A stretch of 29,571 nucleotides of DNA, taken from positions 461,047 through 490,617 of the forward strand of contig BFEA01000527.1 of NCBI GenBank assembly GCA_003427395.1, in the 5' to 3' direction. This document shows, in pieces, positions 1 to 8,914 of this stretch. The position numbers were made by a program, and so were the translations under genes. Source of the stretch: Chara braunii (Eukaryota > Streptophyta > Charophyceae > Charales > Characeae). Under the pieces are notes generated by a model, which ran no database searches, was not told the origin of the DNA, and saw nothing but the letters and a program-made list of their open reading frames with translations. The number at the start of each line of letters is the position of its first letter. The first letter of the stretch is position 1.

Positions 1-15
1 AAAAAAAAAAAAAAC
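1..15. repeat. poly(A) tract at window edge
   Basis: The window opens with an A run of about 14 bases. It could be the tail of a retroposon lying mostly outside the window. The retroposon-like head motif of the repeat annotated at 16078-16224 occurs just downstream at 131-150. Confidence 0.6.
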
Positions 16-130
16 AGCACAGAAGTATTGGTCGCCCGTGCTGAGGGACCGGTAGATCCCCATATCACGACTACTTACCAGCTGTATTCACATGAGACAA
101 AGAGGTTCGTCGCATGGAAAAGAGTGCTCC

Positions 131-150
131 GGAAGGTACTGGTGGTTTAA
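131..150 (+). repeat. Head motif of dispersed retroposon-like repeat
   Basis: The motif GGAAGGTACTGGTGGTTTAA matches copies at 15220 and 16078 (+) and at 15035, 15575 and 18315 (-). Downstream it runs into A-rich sequence (about 165-215), so this copy may be short or truncated. Confidence 0.55.
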
Positions 151-261
151 GAGGGGTGGGCAAAGAAAAAGAAGAAAAACAAACGAAAAAAGAAAAAGAA
201 AAAAAAAAATTACATCCATGCGTGTGTTTGTGTGTGTGGGTATGTGGGTGTGTGTGCGTGT

Positions 262-285
262 GGATCTCTCTCTCTCCTCTCTCTT

Positions 286-328
<43 letters not shown>

Positions 329-339
329 TATTATATTAT

Positions 340-371
<32 letters not shown>

Positions 372-372
372 T
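262..372. repeat. Palindromic compound microsatellite (CT)n(AT)n...(AT)n(AG)n
   Basis: A CT tract (265-304) passes into AT repeats (304-329), a short ATT-type centre, AT repeats again (340-357) and an AG tract (358-371). CT pairs with AG and AT pairs with itself, so the whole stretch can fold into one long hairpin. It is preceded by GT-rich sequence (220-262). Confidence 0.9.
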
Positions 373-453
373 ATCCCCCCCAGGCGCTTCCGCCCATCGT
401 AGCTCCATACTCCACGCTCATCCGCCTCCACACCCTGCTCCCGCTCTCTCCCC

Positions 454-456
<3 letters not shown>

Positions 457-524
<68 letters not shown>

Positions 525-558
525 GTGTGTGTGTGTGTGTGTGTGTGTGTTTGTGTGT
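457..558. repeat. (CT)n followed by (GT)n microsatellite
   Basis: An almost pure CT run (about 459-522) is followed directly by a GT run (about 524-558). Reading frames through it give low-complexity Ser/Leu or Arg/Glu proteins and are not genes. Confidence 0.95.
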
Positions 559-565
559 TCATATT

Positions 566-676
566 CTCTATACAATAAAAAAACAGCATGAATGTGCCAT
601 ATTGTTTCATGGGACTTTCACCGACTCATCGGTGTGTAAGCGCACACACACAGACACGCACACACACAATCAGTCT
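566..676 (-). repeat. Degenerate hammerhead-derived repeat, minus strand
   Basis: Read on the minus strand, this holds CCGATGAGTCGGTGAAAG and then TGAAAC. This is the layout of a hammerhead core (CUGAUGA, stem II, GAAA) with one core base changed. The tail ATGCTGTTTTTT is shared with the copies at 2364 and 4236. A GT/AC microsatellite occupies the place of stem I and is itself partly self-complementary. ATTG before it can pair with CAAT after GAAA as a short stem III. Cleavage activity is unlikely because of the core change. Confidence 0.6.
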
Positions 677-1044
677 TAGGTATGTTTGTTTTTCGTCGTT
701 CTCCTATTTTTTCTAAGTACTTTTTGTGTCTCTAGCTGAGCATCCTCTAGCAGTGCCAAATAGTTTGTGGGTCCTCGTTTGGAGTGCCTACTGCACTCTT
801 AGGGGGGGCGCTCGGTTCGAGATGTCTGTGTTGCCTGTCGGTGATGACGGATGGTCGTCAGAGTCTCTCTGGCTTAGTGGGTGGCGGGAACCAACAGTCT
901 GCGGGGTTAACTCGTGATGTGAGTGAGTCATGTGCTGCTTTGCTCCGTGTTGGATATGTGGACGTCCTCGTCCGCGCTCCGCCGCTTCCTGGCTGCTTGT
1001 CGGCCTTGCTTCGCATGTGGTTCTTTGCAGGTTGATGTGTTTCG
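677..1044. other. No recognised feature
   Basis: Mixed G/T-rich sequence with several short overlapping frames on both strands. None shows a recognisable motif, and I see no structured repeat here. Confidence 0.5.
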
Positions 1045-1400
1045 TTGTGTGATGTGGCCATGTTGTTGGTGTTGCCTTATGCTTCACTGCTCCGCTACTG
1101 TGCTACTCATCCGTTGGTCGTGTCTTCCGTGCTTGCATGTTGTGTGCCCTGTAGGTTGGTTGCCTTCTTGCTGGTGCCTTGTGCTCCACTCCACGGTTGC
1201 CGACCTGCTGGTCCGCTCGCCCTGTCGTCCCCTGCAATGTTGTTGCTTGTTTGTGTTGCTTTGTGCTTCACTACACGGTTGCCGCACTGCATGCCCTGCA
1301 CGCCATGACGTTCCTTGCAGTCGTTTTTTGGCGTTGTGCAGTCGTGCTGCCACTACTGTGTTGCATGGTGCTCCACAGGGTTGTTGCCCGCTGCTTTGTT
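1045..1400. repeat. Degenerate T/G-rich tandem repeat
   Basis: Related phrases such as TTGTGCTCCACTCCACGGTT (from about 1178), TTGTGCTTCACTACACGGTT (about 1260) and weaker versions near 1077 and 1365 recur at 80-100 bp spacing. The open frame crossing it (923-1699, +) is Cys/Leu/Val-rich because of this composition, and I do not regard it as a gene. Confidence 0.5.
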
Positions 1401-1474
1401 GCGCTTGGAGACAGTCTGCCTTCGACAAGGGTCAAAGGGTTCATGACCCAAACCATCAAATACGGAGATTTCGT

Positions 1475-1530
1475 AGATTGTCGAGGGTTCAGCCTCCTGA
1501 TGAGTCGGTGCAACTTCGACGAAACAATCT
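1475..1530 (+). ncRNA. Type III hammerhead ribozyme
   Basis: All conserved elements are present. Stem III pairs AGATTG (1475-1480) with CAATCT (1525-1530), closed by the U1481-A1524 pair. C1482 is the cleavage-site nucleotide, with the preceding bases making a GUC triplet. Stem I is the hairpin GAGG (1483-1486)/CCTC (1493-1496) with a six-base loop. The core CTGATGA is 1497-1503. Stem II is GTCG (1504-1507)/CGAC (1517-1520) with a nine-base loop. GAA is 1521-1523. The open end is stem III, which makes it type III, the form typical of plant retrozymes and viroid-like RNAs. Predicted self-cleavage lies between 1482 and 1483. Confidence 0.85.
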
Positions 1531-1630
1531 TGTTATCATCAGTTTTTATTTTTTTCGGTCTTCTGATTTTTTTGGGACATGTATTTTTTCTTGTTTATCT
1601 GTTTCGTGTGCTTGCATGTTGTCTGCCCTC

Positions 1631-2100
1631 CTGCCTGCTTGGTGTGCTTGTGTGTCGTCTGCCCTTCCACCTCCCCTGTGGCCTTCAGCCTTTAAATGAC
1701 ATTTCGTTAAAACTGACATTTTTTCTAAATTAACGTAAGTGGACTTAGTCAAAATTTCATTGCTCATCGGGTTAGAAAGTGGTTATCTCATTTTGTCCAT
1801 ATGATGTACCTCAACGTAAAGTATCGTTAATATACATCCGATGGTCAGATCATCGGGAGTCACCACGACACCCGATGAGCTGATCATCCGACGTCATGGG
1901 GACGAAAAAACACAAAAAAATGTTGTTTTTTGATACGCTTTATTTCGTGAATTTAGAAAAAAATGTCATCTTTAACGAAATATCAGTTTTTTGTCCTTCG
2001 CTGTTGCTTGTCATCCATACCTTATCACGTCATGCCTTTTCATTGCCTACTTGGTGTCGTTGTGTGTCATCTGCCCTCCCACCTACCCAATGCCCTCCAT
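1631..2100. repeat. Diverged direct repeat pair flanking an inverted-repeat element
   Basis: The stretch around 1636-1690 (TGCTTGGTGTGCTTGTGTGT then TCTGCCCTTCCACCTCCCC) resembles 2045-2100 (TACTTGGTGTCGTTGTGTGT then TCTGCCCTCCCACCTACCC). The two copies sit on either side of the inverted-repeat unit at 1701-1981. Confidence 0.45.
1701..1981. mobile_element. MITE-like inverted-repeat unit, 281 bp
   Basis: The left arm 1701-1735 (begins ATTTCGTTAAAACTGACATT) and the right arm 1946-1981 are inverted copies, about 90 percent identical over about 35 bp, separated by about 210 bp. The interior has no coding capacity and contains a perfect 8-bp hairpin, TCATCGGG (1850-1857)/CCCGATGA (1871-1878). 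I found no clear target-site duplication, so assignment to a superfamily is open. Confidence 0.5.
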
Positions 2101-2363
2101 CCTATGTGGGACTTATTAAACTGGTTGTGGTTAGCCATTCACGTATGAGGTAGCTTCAGAGAAGTAAAGTGGCAACAGTGGTTTGCCTGTTTGGTTTGTT
2201 TGTGTGTGGCCTATCATCTCAAGTTGGCAACGTCGCATGGATAGGTGGCAGTTGAAACAAAATGTGATGGGCTATGGGTGGACCTGGTGTACCACTGAAA
2301 GAGTGGAGTAGCATGGCAGATGCGTTGTCAGATCATTTCCGAACGCACACACATACACATTCA

Positions 2364-2442
2364 ACCTCCTAATGAGTCGGTGAAAGTCCGACGAATCAGT
2401 CTGGCACAATCATGCTGTTTTTTAGTGTACAGCAATATGACA
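2364..2442 (+). repeat. Degenerate hammerhead-derived repeat
   Basis: CTAATGAGTCGGTGAAAG and then TCCGACGAATCAG keep a perfect stem II (GTCGG/CCGAC). The core is changed in two places (CTAATGA for CTGATGA, GAAT for GAAA). The following ATCATGCTGTTTTTTAGTG is shared with the copies at 4236 and on the minus strand at 566-676. CA-type sequence lies on both sides (2344-2363 and 2443-2480). The stem III partner is not visible upstream. Confidence 0.65.
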
Positions 2443-2480
2443 ACACACACACACACACACATACACACACACACATATAC
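2443..2480. repeat. (CA)n microsatellite
   Basis: A short CA run directly after the hammerhead-derived repeat. An equivalent run follows the other family members. Confidence 0.95.
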
Positions 2481-3126
2481 AATCAGAGAAGTTTTTTTTG
2501 AAAAAAAAGGGGGGGAGGAAATTTGGCTTTGGGTACCGAACCCCACTAGGAGGACTAGGACTGGGATGGGGTCTGGAAGGTCTGTCCTTCCCGACAGAAG
2601 GAGCCCAACCGGGGGATCTGAGAATATGCGAACTGACAGACCCCCCTTGCTAGAATAGACCATTAAAATAGGCCAATCTAGAAGGAGTGCTGGGCCTAAC
2701 CAAGAGGCCGCGAGAACTGGAATCGACGTTTCCACAGACTAATAATAGAAATATATACGTGGGTGTTAGTATAACCCAACCTCTCAGTTCTATTCTACCC
2801 TCGGGAGGATAAGCACGAGAGACGCTGACTTGGCGCGACTCTGCTTTTTCGCCGGGAGGTAGGTTTTCAATTTCCAAAACGACAACGGTTATTGAGGCGG
2901 TCGATCTTCTACGCTAATTGGCTACTTTTACACCTGTCGACATGGATGGACCAATGTCGCTGGAGGAGATGTTGTCTGTTCAGGATATGGTCCTGGGAGA
3001 TGGAGGCAATGCACCCGCACAGGTGAAAGACTCGTTACCCCGGTTCTATTGTATGTATTGAGCTAGCTATATGAGATTGACAAACTATGTTTCTGCATGA
3101 AATAAAAGATGTTTATGCTTCTTTTA
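2481..3126. other. No recognised feature
   Basis: I see no recognisable gene in either strand. It includes a poly-T and poly-A stretch (2491-2515) and a GGTCTGTCCTTCCCGACAGA-type imperfect palindrome near 2580. AUAAAAGA and UCUUUUAU (about 3100-3127) can form an 8-bp hairpin just upstream of the type I hammerhead. Confidence 0.4.
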
Positions 3127-3178
3127 TCCCTCTGATGAGTTAACCCGTGGCTGGTTAACGAAAAACGCGTTTTAGGGA
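3127..3178 (+). ncRNA. Type I hammerhead ribozyme with palindromic stem III
   Basis: Stem I is TCCCT (3127-3131) with AGGGA (3174-3178). The core CTGATGA is 3132-3138. Stem II is a perfect 7-bp hairpin, GTTAACC (3139-3145)/GGTTAAC (3153-3159), with a seven-base loop. GAA is 3160-3162. Stem III is AAACG/CGTTT (3163-3172) with no loop. T3173 is the cleavage-site nucleotide, so the predicted cut lies between 3173 and 3174. Stem I is open, hence type I. A loopless palindromic stem III is expected to work best as a dimer, as known for minimal type I hammerheads, including those in Penelope-like elements. I see no retroelement coding around it. Confidence 0.82.
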
Positions 3179-4162
3179 AGTTGCCACGATCCCCAGCTAA
3201 ACTTCTTTAATTTATTCTTGTCTACCCAATCTTGAGGTCAAATGATGGGATATATGCATGTTTGGAACATATAACTTAATTTAGTTCTTGTTTTTCACAA
3301 AGTTTTCGATTAACCCCGTAACTGTTATCTCGTAATTGTTATTGTCATTGTTTGTGGCTGAATGCTGGTCCTCGGGTGTGCTAGGAAATTTTTCGTTGAA
3401 ATGCATAGGGAGCATGTATTGAAGATACTCGAGCTTAGGCGACGCAAGTGAATCAAGTCCACGCTGATGGATGGCTGCTCAGATAGCTTATGATGTCGAG
3501 ATAGGTAGCTGATGGTCTGGGGTTAAGAGGATGTGTCTGAACAAAGATGGAGATGGGATTTTGGACACATATGAACAAGGTAGTTGAATTCGGAGCAACG
3601 TAGGAGATACTAGGGAAGGAAGTATTGGTCTAGATATTACTGTATCACAACATGTCTCATTTGAATGAGTAAAGATGTTGGTGAAAGTGGTCTCTGGAGA
3701 ACATTCTGAGTGGGATACCCAGAATAGCGAATGGATGATTATGGTGGTTGACAACTGGAGTGTAATATGGAAATTCTTGGGAAAATCAGTTGTAAGAGGA
3801 GTGTATGGTAAGTACTTGGATCATTGTATTCGACATTTCAGAAGTGTAGTAGATTAAATGGAGTATATGGCGTCTAAAGTGTAGTACAGTCATATGAACG
3901 CACGAATTCAGATCCACGTCTAGTTTAATCTGCATGCTTTGTTGCCAATGGATCTGCTCTGAATGGCGCTTTGGTTTTTAAATTGGGTTGAAACAATTTT
4001 TTGTCAGTTTACCGGTCGCTATAATTGGAAAAATGAGTGATAATTGGTTCCTGCATACTAGATTGTTTGATTCGGAAAAAAATCACATCCGTCTCCTTGG
4101 GAGTGCACGACTCGGAGTGCCTTACGACACTGAAGGGCAGCGTTCGCGCTTATCTGCACTTA
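3179..4162. other. No recognised feature
   Basis: AT-leaning unique-looking sequence. A 60-residue frame (3675-3857, +) and an 88-residue frame opposite it (3488-3754, -) are short and without recognisable motifs. Confidence 0.4.
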
Positions 4163-4167
4163 CACAA

Positions 4168-4221
<54 letters not shown>

Positions 4222-4222
4222 C
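4163..4222. repeat. (CA)n microsatellite
   Basis: A nearly pure CA run that leads into the hammerhead-derived repeat at 4236. Confidence 0.95.
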
Positions 4223-4235
4223 ACATACACACACA

Positions 4236-4306
4236 TACACATTCAACCTCCTGGTGAGGCGGTGAAAATCCAGCGAAACAGTCCGGTACAATCATGCTGT
4301 TTTTGA
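4236..4306 (+). repeat. Degenerate hammerhead-derived repeat, interrupted by a transposon
   Basis: CTGGTGAGGCGGTGAAAAT and then CCAGCGAAACAGTCC match the family, with a core change (CTGGTGA). The family tail ATCATGCTGTTTTTGAGTGT runs up to 4314. The 279-bp element at 4315-4593 follows, and the tail resumes as GTGTATAGCGAATATGACAA at 4594 before another CA tract. The hammerhead-derived copy therefore predates the insertion. Confidence 0.65.
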
Positions 4307-4314
4307 GTGTATAG
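4307..4314. repeat. Target-site duplication, left copy
   Basis: GTGTATAG is repeated exactly at 4594-4601 on the other side of the element at 4315-4593. Confidence 0.75.
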
Positions 4315-4593
4315 CTAGGCTACCAGCCGGGCCGCCCGGGTCCCGGGTGGCCAGCCCGTGCCCTTACAAGGGAGGGTCCTAGCAAAAAAAAAAACAAAAT
4401 CCAAAAAATACGAAAAAAAAACTATGTTCTGCAGAAAAATAAACTGAACAACTTTTGCCTCAGGGTCACATTGAAATTCCTTACCAAATTTAAAATATAA
4501 AATAAAATTTTAAAATATTTTTTATTTTTTTTTATTTTTCAAATCTTTTTGGCCCGGCCGGGCAAGTGACCCCGGGCCACTCTGGTAGCCTAG
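4315..4593. mobile_element. Non-autonomous hAT-like transposon, 279 bp
   Basis: It has perfect 12-bp terminal inverted repeats, CTAGGCTACCAG at the left and CTGGTAGCCTAG at the right, and an exact 8-bp target duplication (GTGTATAG at 4307-4314 and 4594-4601). The ends are very GC-rich with several CCCGGG sites, and the middle is AT-rich. There is no coding capacity. An 8-bp duplication fits the hAT superfamily, though end sequence alone cannot prove it. Element 19188-19733 has the same CTAGG ends, composition and duplication length. Confidence 0.75.
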
Positions 4594-4601
4594 GTGTATA
4601 G
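4594..4601. repeat. Target-site duplication, right copy
   Basis: This is the exact repeat of 4307-4314. The following GCGAATATGACAA continues the interrupted hammerhead-derived repeat. Confidence 0.75.
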
Positions 4602-4607
4602 CGAATA

Positions 4608-5132
4608 TGACAACACACACACACAAACACACACACACATGTACACACATACAAACATGCACACACACACACACACATACACACACACACACACACACAC
4701 CACACAAACACACCACACACACACACTACACACACACACCACACACCACACACCACAATCACACCACAATCACACCACACACCCAACAAACACACCACAA
4801 ACCCAACAAACACACCACACACACACAGCACACACACACCACAAACACACCACAAACACACCACACACACACCCACCACAAACACACACACACACACACA
4901 ACACACACACNATGGCTCCGGGGTATCTGTTAAAACTGGAAAGACACACATGAATTGAGAAACGGTCCACGTTAGGGGAAAACACACACACACACTCACA
5001 AATCGAGGGACAAAAAGAAAAATTGAGAAACAGTCCACATTATGGGAGAACACACACACACACACACAACACACACACACAACACACACACACCACAAAC
5101 ACACCACACAAACACCACAAACACACCCACCA

Positions 5133-5193
<61 letters not shown>

Positions 5194-5391
5194 AACACAC
5201 ACACCACACACACCCACACCACACACACCCACAACACACATGCCACACACACACACAACACACACACACACAGTACATACACACACACACACACACAACA
5301 CACACACACCACACACACACACAACACATACACACACAATACATACACGCACACACACACACAACACACGCACGCACACACACACACATAA
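4608..5391. repeat. CA-rich cryptic microsatellite array with a gap
   Basis: CA repeats are interrupted by ACC, AAC and ATA variants. A single N lies at 4911. A small non-CA island (4912-5050) contains a direct repeat of about 38 bp at 4953 and 5021 (AATTGAGAAACGGTCCAC and AATTGAGAAACAGTCCAC). All open frames here read His/Thr or Cys/Val repeats and are not genes. Confidence 0.95.
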
Positions 5392-5396
5392 TAACT

Positions 5397-5700
5397 GTCA
5401 AAATAATAATAATTATTATTATTATTCAAAATAAGAAAATTATCATAAATCATAAATCATAAATCACAAATAACTAATAAAAAATAAAAAAAATAATAAA
5501 AAATAAAAGTAAAAAATAAAAAATAATTAAAATTACATATAAAATTAAAATTAATAAAACTATAATAATAATATAATATTAAAATTAAAATAATAATAAT
5601 AAACAAAAAAATATTTAAAATAAAATAACTAAAAAATAAAATATAAATAAATGTAAATAATTAAAACTTTAAAATAAAAATAAATTTAAACAAATACTGC
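5397..5700. repeat. AT-rich low-complexity block
   Basis: About 300 bases are made almost only of AAT, AAAT and AAAAT words. There are no genes. Confidence 0.9.
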
Positions 5701-7186
5701 AAGAAATAGGTAATTAATCCCTACCAGGAAAATACTACCAAGCTGTTTAGACAAATTTTTTTTCAACGCCATACTAAAGGTCGTATATTTACATAATAAA
5801 ACAAAACATAATATATGGAAAAACATAACTCCAGGTATAACTAGTTATGGGATACTGAATTAAATACATTAACAAAACAACAGTAATGATATACCAATAC
5901 GTCATATAGAGAGCATGTTATGTCCCCTTCCCCCCACCTAGCCCACCAAACTGAAACGACGCATCCAAGAAAAGTTATCGCTAACATCTTTTCAATACGA
6001 CAACCATCAAATTGCAACAATATGATCAATATAATACGACAACCATCAAATTGGAACAATATGATCAATATCGCCAAAAACATGTGGTCACACACGTTCC
6101 TGTCCTACGATCTGATGCACGCCATAGCCTGAAAACCACTGCAACATAGGACAAGCTAGCCAGAATGACATGGCAACAAAAGACTTCTCCTACCACCGCC
6201 GACTTGTTGAAAAAAAACACGGCCACAACATATGAGTTTGATAGATTACTCACATACCCCCCCCTCCTATTTCAACAGCGGTACATACAGAGCCACTGCC
6301 TAGTAAACATACGCTACCATACCCATGATCATAATGAATGCATCCCCCCCCACCCCATATCTATCCTACTCATCACAACCCCCATCTCTTTTACGAAATA
6401 CAAGATCAACCTTCTGCATGAATTCTGTTGAATTATCCGGCATCCTCTCTATACATCATCTTCGCTTGGAATTGATCCATATATACCTACTTGCACTTGC
6501 ATTCCACAGTGCTTTCTGCTATGCATACTCATGCTTCTGGCTGTATTGGGATTTTACGCTCCCACCAAATCTCGGCTGCTCTGCTACAAAGCACGCAACG
6601 CACTCCCATCTGCGTGATTTCGCCCGACTGCTGGGCTAGACACATTCCTGACTAAACATTGTGATCATGACCTCGCAATTGAGGGCGCATACTCTGTGCT
6701 ATGAACTGTAACACCTGGCAGCTGATTTTTGGAGGACCCGATGACAACCGCCGAAGATATGTCGTCCTCCTCACAAGTGTCTCGCACTAAGGTATGGATC
6801 TGCATACTCTTACCACCTTAGCGCAGGAAGACCTATCGTTTCCTTCCCTTCTCAAATCCTTCTCTCCTCCCACTACCCCTAGCATACACACATAACCCCC
6901 TAACGGGAGTCAGAGGCTGCCCCTCTAATGAGCTGCTATGGGTGCTAAGCAATGAAAAGCGCGCTTCATGGCGTGCACCCCCCCTATGGCTGTCTTCAAT
7001 AGCCATCTCTAACATCAGCCTAACCTCTAATCTGCTCCCCCCTAATCAACCCTTAAAAATCCCTCCAGTTATGGAGTTGATCACTAAGTTAAAATTCCCC
7101 TCTTAACCCAATTTGTATTAAGCCTACTGCTAACTAGTCGCCGTTTTACGATTGGACAGATGCATGGTCTAGTTCTACACACCCAC
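5701..7186. other. No recognised gene; one small tandem duplication
   Basis: Short frames exist on both strands without recognisable domains. The only clear structure is the 39-bp duplication at 5994-6071. Confidence 0.4.
5994..6071. repeat. 39-bp tandem duplication
   Basis: 5994-6032 and 6033-6071 are identical except for one C/G change. Each contains ACGACAACCATCAAATTG. Confidence 0.9.
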
Positions 7187-7249
<63 letters not shown>

Positions 7250-7304
7250 ACACTCAACCACATACACATATACACACACACATTTTTTTTTTTTTTTTTT
7301 TTTT
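7187..7304. repeat. (CA)n microsatellite followed by poly(T)
   Basis: A CA run (about 7187-7247), a short interrupted CA stretch, then about 20 Ts (7283-7304). Confidence 0.95.
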
Positions 7305-7379
7305 CCAAACTGCGCACGCCTCTCATGCCAGCTGGGGGTGCGCATTCATTTTTCTCCTCTCCAATGCCGCGTGGCGTGT

Positions 7380-7445
7380 TTGAACGCGCTCACGCACCCT
7401 TTGAACACGCGTGTTTGAACGTGAACACGCATTCAACGCGTTCAG
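7380..7445. repeat. Inverted-repeat cluster of TTGAACGCG motifs
   Basis: TGAACGCG near 7380 is inverted as CGCGTTCA near 7436. Between them lies the 12-bp perfect palindrome AACACGCGTGTT. The function is unknown. Confidence 0.6.
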
Positions 7446-7825
7446 ATGGTCAAATAGTTTGGAAATGATGAAAATGATTGTTTTTCGTTCAACCTTTCAT
7501 CTGCCCGCCTGTTAAAAGGATGTGTTTTGAAGTGGGGAAATTCAACAGGTGTCGAAAAAAAAACTAGTAAGCAAAGAAGATAAGGTTAAATGAATTTAGC
7601 CTTTTCGTGAGATAACCATTTATATCGCGAATGACCTTATATGTCTATACCTATCCAAATGGTTTTCATTCCCCATATCCTCTAACTTTTTTTCGTCTAA
7701 GTTACCTTGAGCTTAGGAAAAATGAGAACAACTGAAGTCTCTTTGCGGCGGACATGTTCTCTCTCTCTATAGGAAGCATCTAGACAAACGTTTATTGCTT
7801 TAGGAGCCGGCCCTGGCTCCCGTGA
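7446..7825. other. No recognised feature
   Basis: I see neither a coding signal nor a repeat. Confidence 0.4.
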
Positions 7826-8260
7826 TGCGAGTCATGCTACTCGACGTTGCCCTCCCGACAAATTCCGGAAACAATTGAACACATATTCGTGTAGTGTCCA
7901 GGGGCGGTTTTCACATGGCGATGGTGGGACAAAATTTGAAACCGTTTGGACACCAACTCTACCTGGCCGTGGGATTGGCGGGCGATTCTATGCGAAACAT
8001 GAACTTTCCCCTTGGATAGCACCTTCGAAAGCAATATGTTCAAGATAGGGAGGAGAACCCTTATGTGGGTCATCTGGAGAAGACGCTGTATATATGTTAT
8101 GGAAAGGGTCCGCATAGCCAGGGAGGAAATGACAGACATAGTTAAACAATATGTACACCAAGATCTCAGGGCACAATGGCAGAAAGTTAAGAACCAATTG
8201 GATATGCTTCAAACACAAAAAGATATAAAACAAAAAAATCAACAATTTTTAGGGGACTAG
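7826..8260 (+). pseudogene. LINE ORF2 C-terminal remnant
   Basis: One frame runs from 7826 to 8260 with three stops (near 7880, 7952 and 8001). It begins with a zinc-knuckle pattern: C-x2-C (7826-7837), then PETIEHIF with its His, then Cys after four positions. This is the zf-RVT-type knuckle found after the reverse transcriptase in plant-like LINE ORF2. It continues with LMWVIWRRRC and then DLRAQWQKVKNQL. That tail is clearly related to the end of the LINE at 26697-29414 (CLWTIWKRRC, DLRGQWKAARNQI). The reverse transcriptase part is missing, so this is a fragment without activity. The stops fit C-to-T decay (CGA to TGA, CAG to TAG). Confidence 0.75.
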
Positions 8261-8572
8261 TTGGACAGCAACAACGCGGGCTGGATTGCTTTCATTAAGT
8301 GGGATGGTGATGGCAGCCAGGAAGATAACGAAGGTATCGAGGGAGGCAACCACGAGTCGATCAAGAGAGACTATCATATTTGCTTCAAAGATTGGACAAC
8401 GGTGGACCCAAGGATCCCGTTGCGGTCACCCTCGAACTTTCCCGATCCCTTCCCTCCCTATTAGTTGACCATGGTGGACATCCAATGGTACGGAGCGGTG
8501 TGAGCGGGCCAACAATAGGTTTTCGCAAATGTAGGGGCGGGAGGGACCAGTGCGTAGTAGCAGGTATCTGAC
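8261..8572. other. No recognised feature
   Basis: This lies just after the LINE remnant and could be its 3' flank. Short frames only. Confidence 0.35.
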
Positions 8573-8617
8573 GCCTGTTCGAGGGTGAAGAGCCCCCCCC
8601 CAACCCATCATCCTGCC

Positions 8618-8783
8618 CAGTCAATCGCCTGGACCCCAGGGCAATCAACGCTGGCAGGACTTTCCCGTTTTTGTTTTTGTTCTGCGATGTTCTGAATCCG
8701 GTGCATGGAGGGGAGGCTTTCCCCCTTGTTCTCCAAGGTTCCGCTCAGTCAATCCCCTGGAATCCAGGGCAATCAATGCTAGC
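8618..8783. repeat. Direct repeat, 128-bp spacing
   Basis: About 38 bp starting CAGTCAATCGCCTGGACCCC at 8618 recurs at 8746 as CAGTCAATCCCCTGGAATCC. The sequence between the copies is partly similar, so this looks like a decayed tandem pair. Confidence 0.65.
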
Positions 8784-8848
8784 GGGAATCTGCTACGATC
8801 CTTTCGGATGTTCTCTAAATTCTGCACATATATAGGAAGCTGAGCCCG

Positions 8849-8914
8849 TTTTCCAGCAGGTGATGCTCCCCGCCAATAGATGGAGTCCCTTTTCAAAAAA
8901 AAAAAAAAAAAAAA
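8849..8914 (+). repeat. Tail of dispersed retroposon-like repeat with poly(A)
   Basis: TTTTCCAGCAGGTG is followed by CCAATAGATGGAG and an A tract of about 20. The same block occurs inverted at 17550-17693 (CTCCATCTATTGG, CACCTGCTGGAAA, with the T tract upstream), and shorter versions are at 16187 (+) and 16758 (-). In every case the A or T tract is on the expected side. Confidence 0.65.

Noticed and set aside
923-1699. 258-residue plus-strand frame
   Set aside because: Composition is driven by a degenerate T/G-rich repeat, and the frame runs through the hammerhead ribozyme and into T-rich DNA.
1872-1915. Another hammerhead (CCGATGAG ... GACGAAAA)
   Set aside because: The core has a mismatch and no stem II forms between the two segments. 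The sequence is explained by the local 8-bp hairpin.
4532-5453. Long open frames across the CA-rich block on both strands
   Set aside because: They read only Cys/Val or His/Thr repeats produced by the microsatellite, with no domain.
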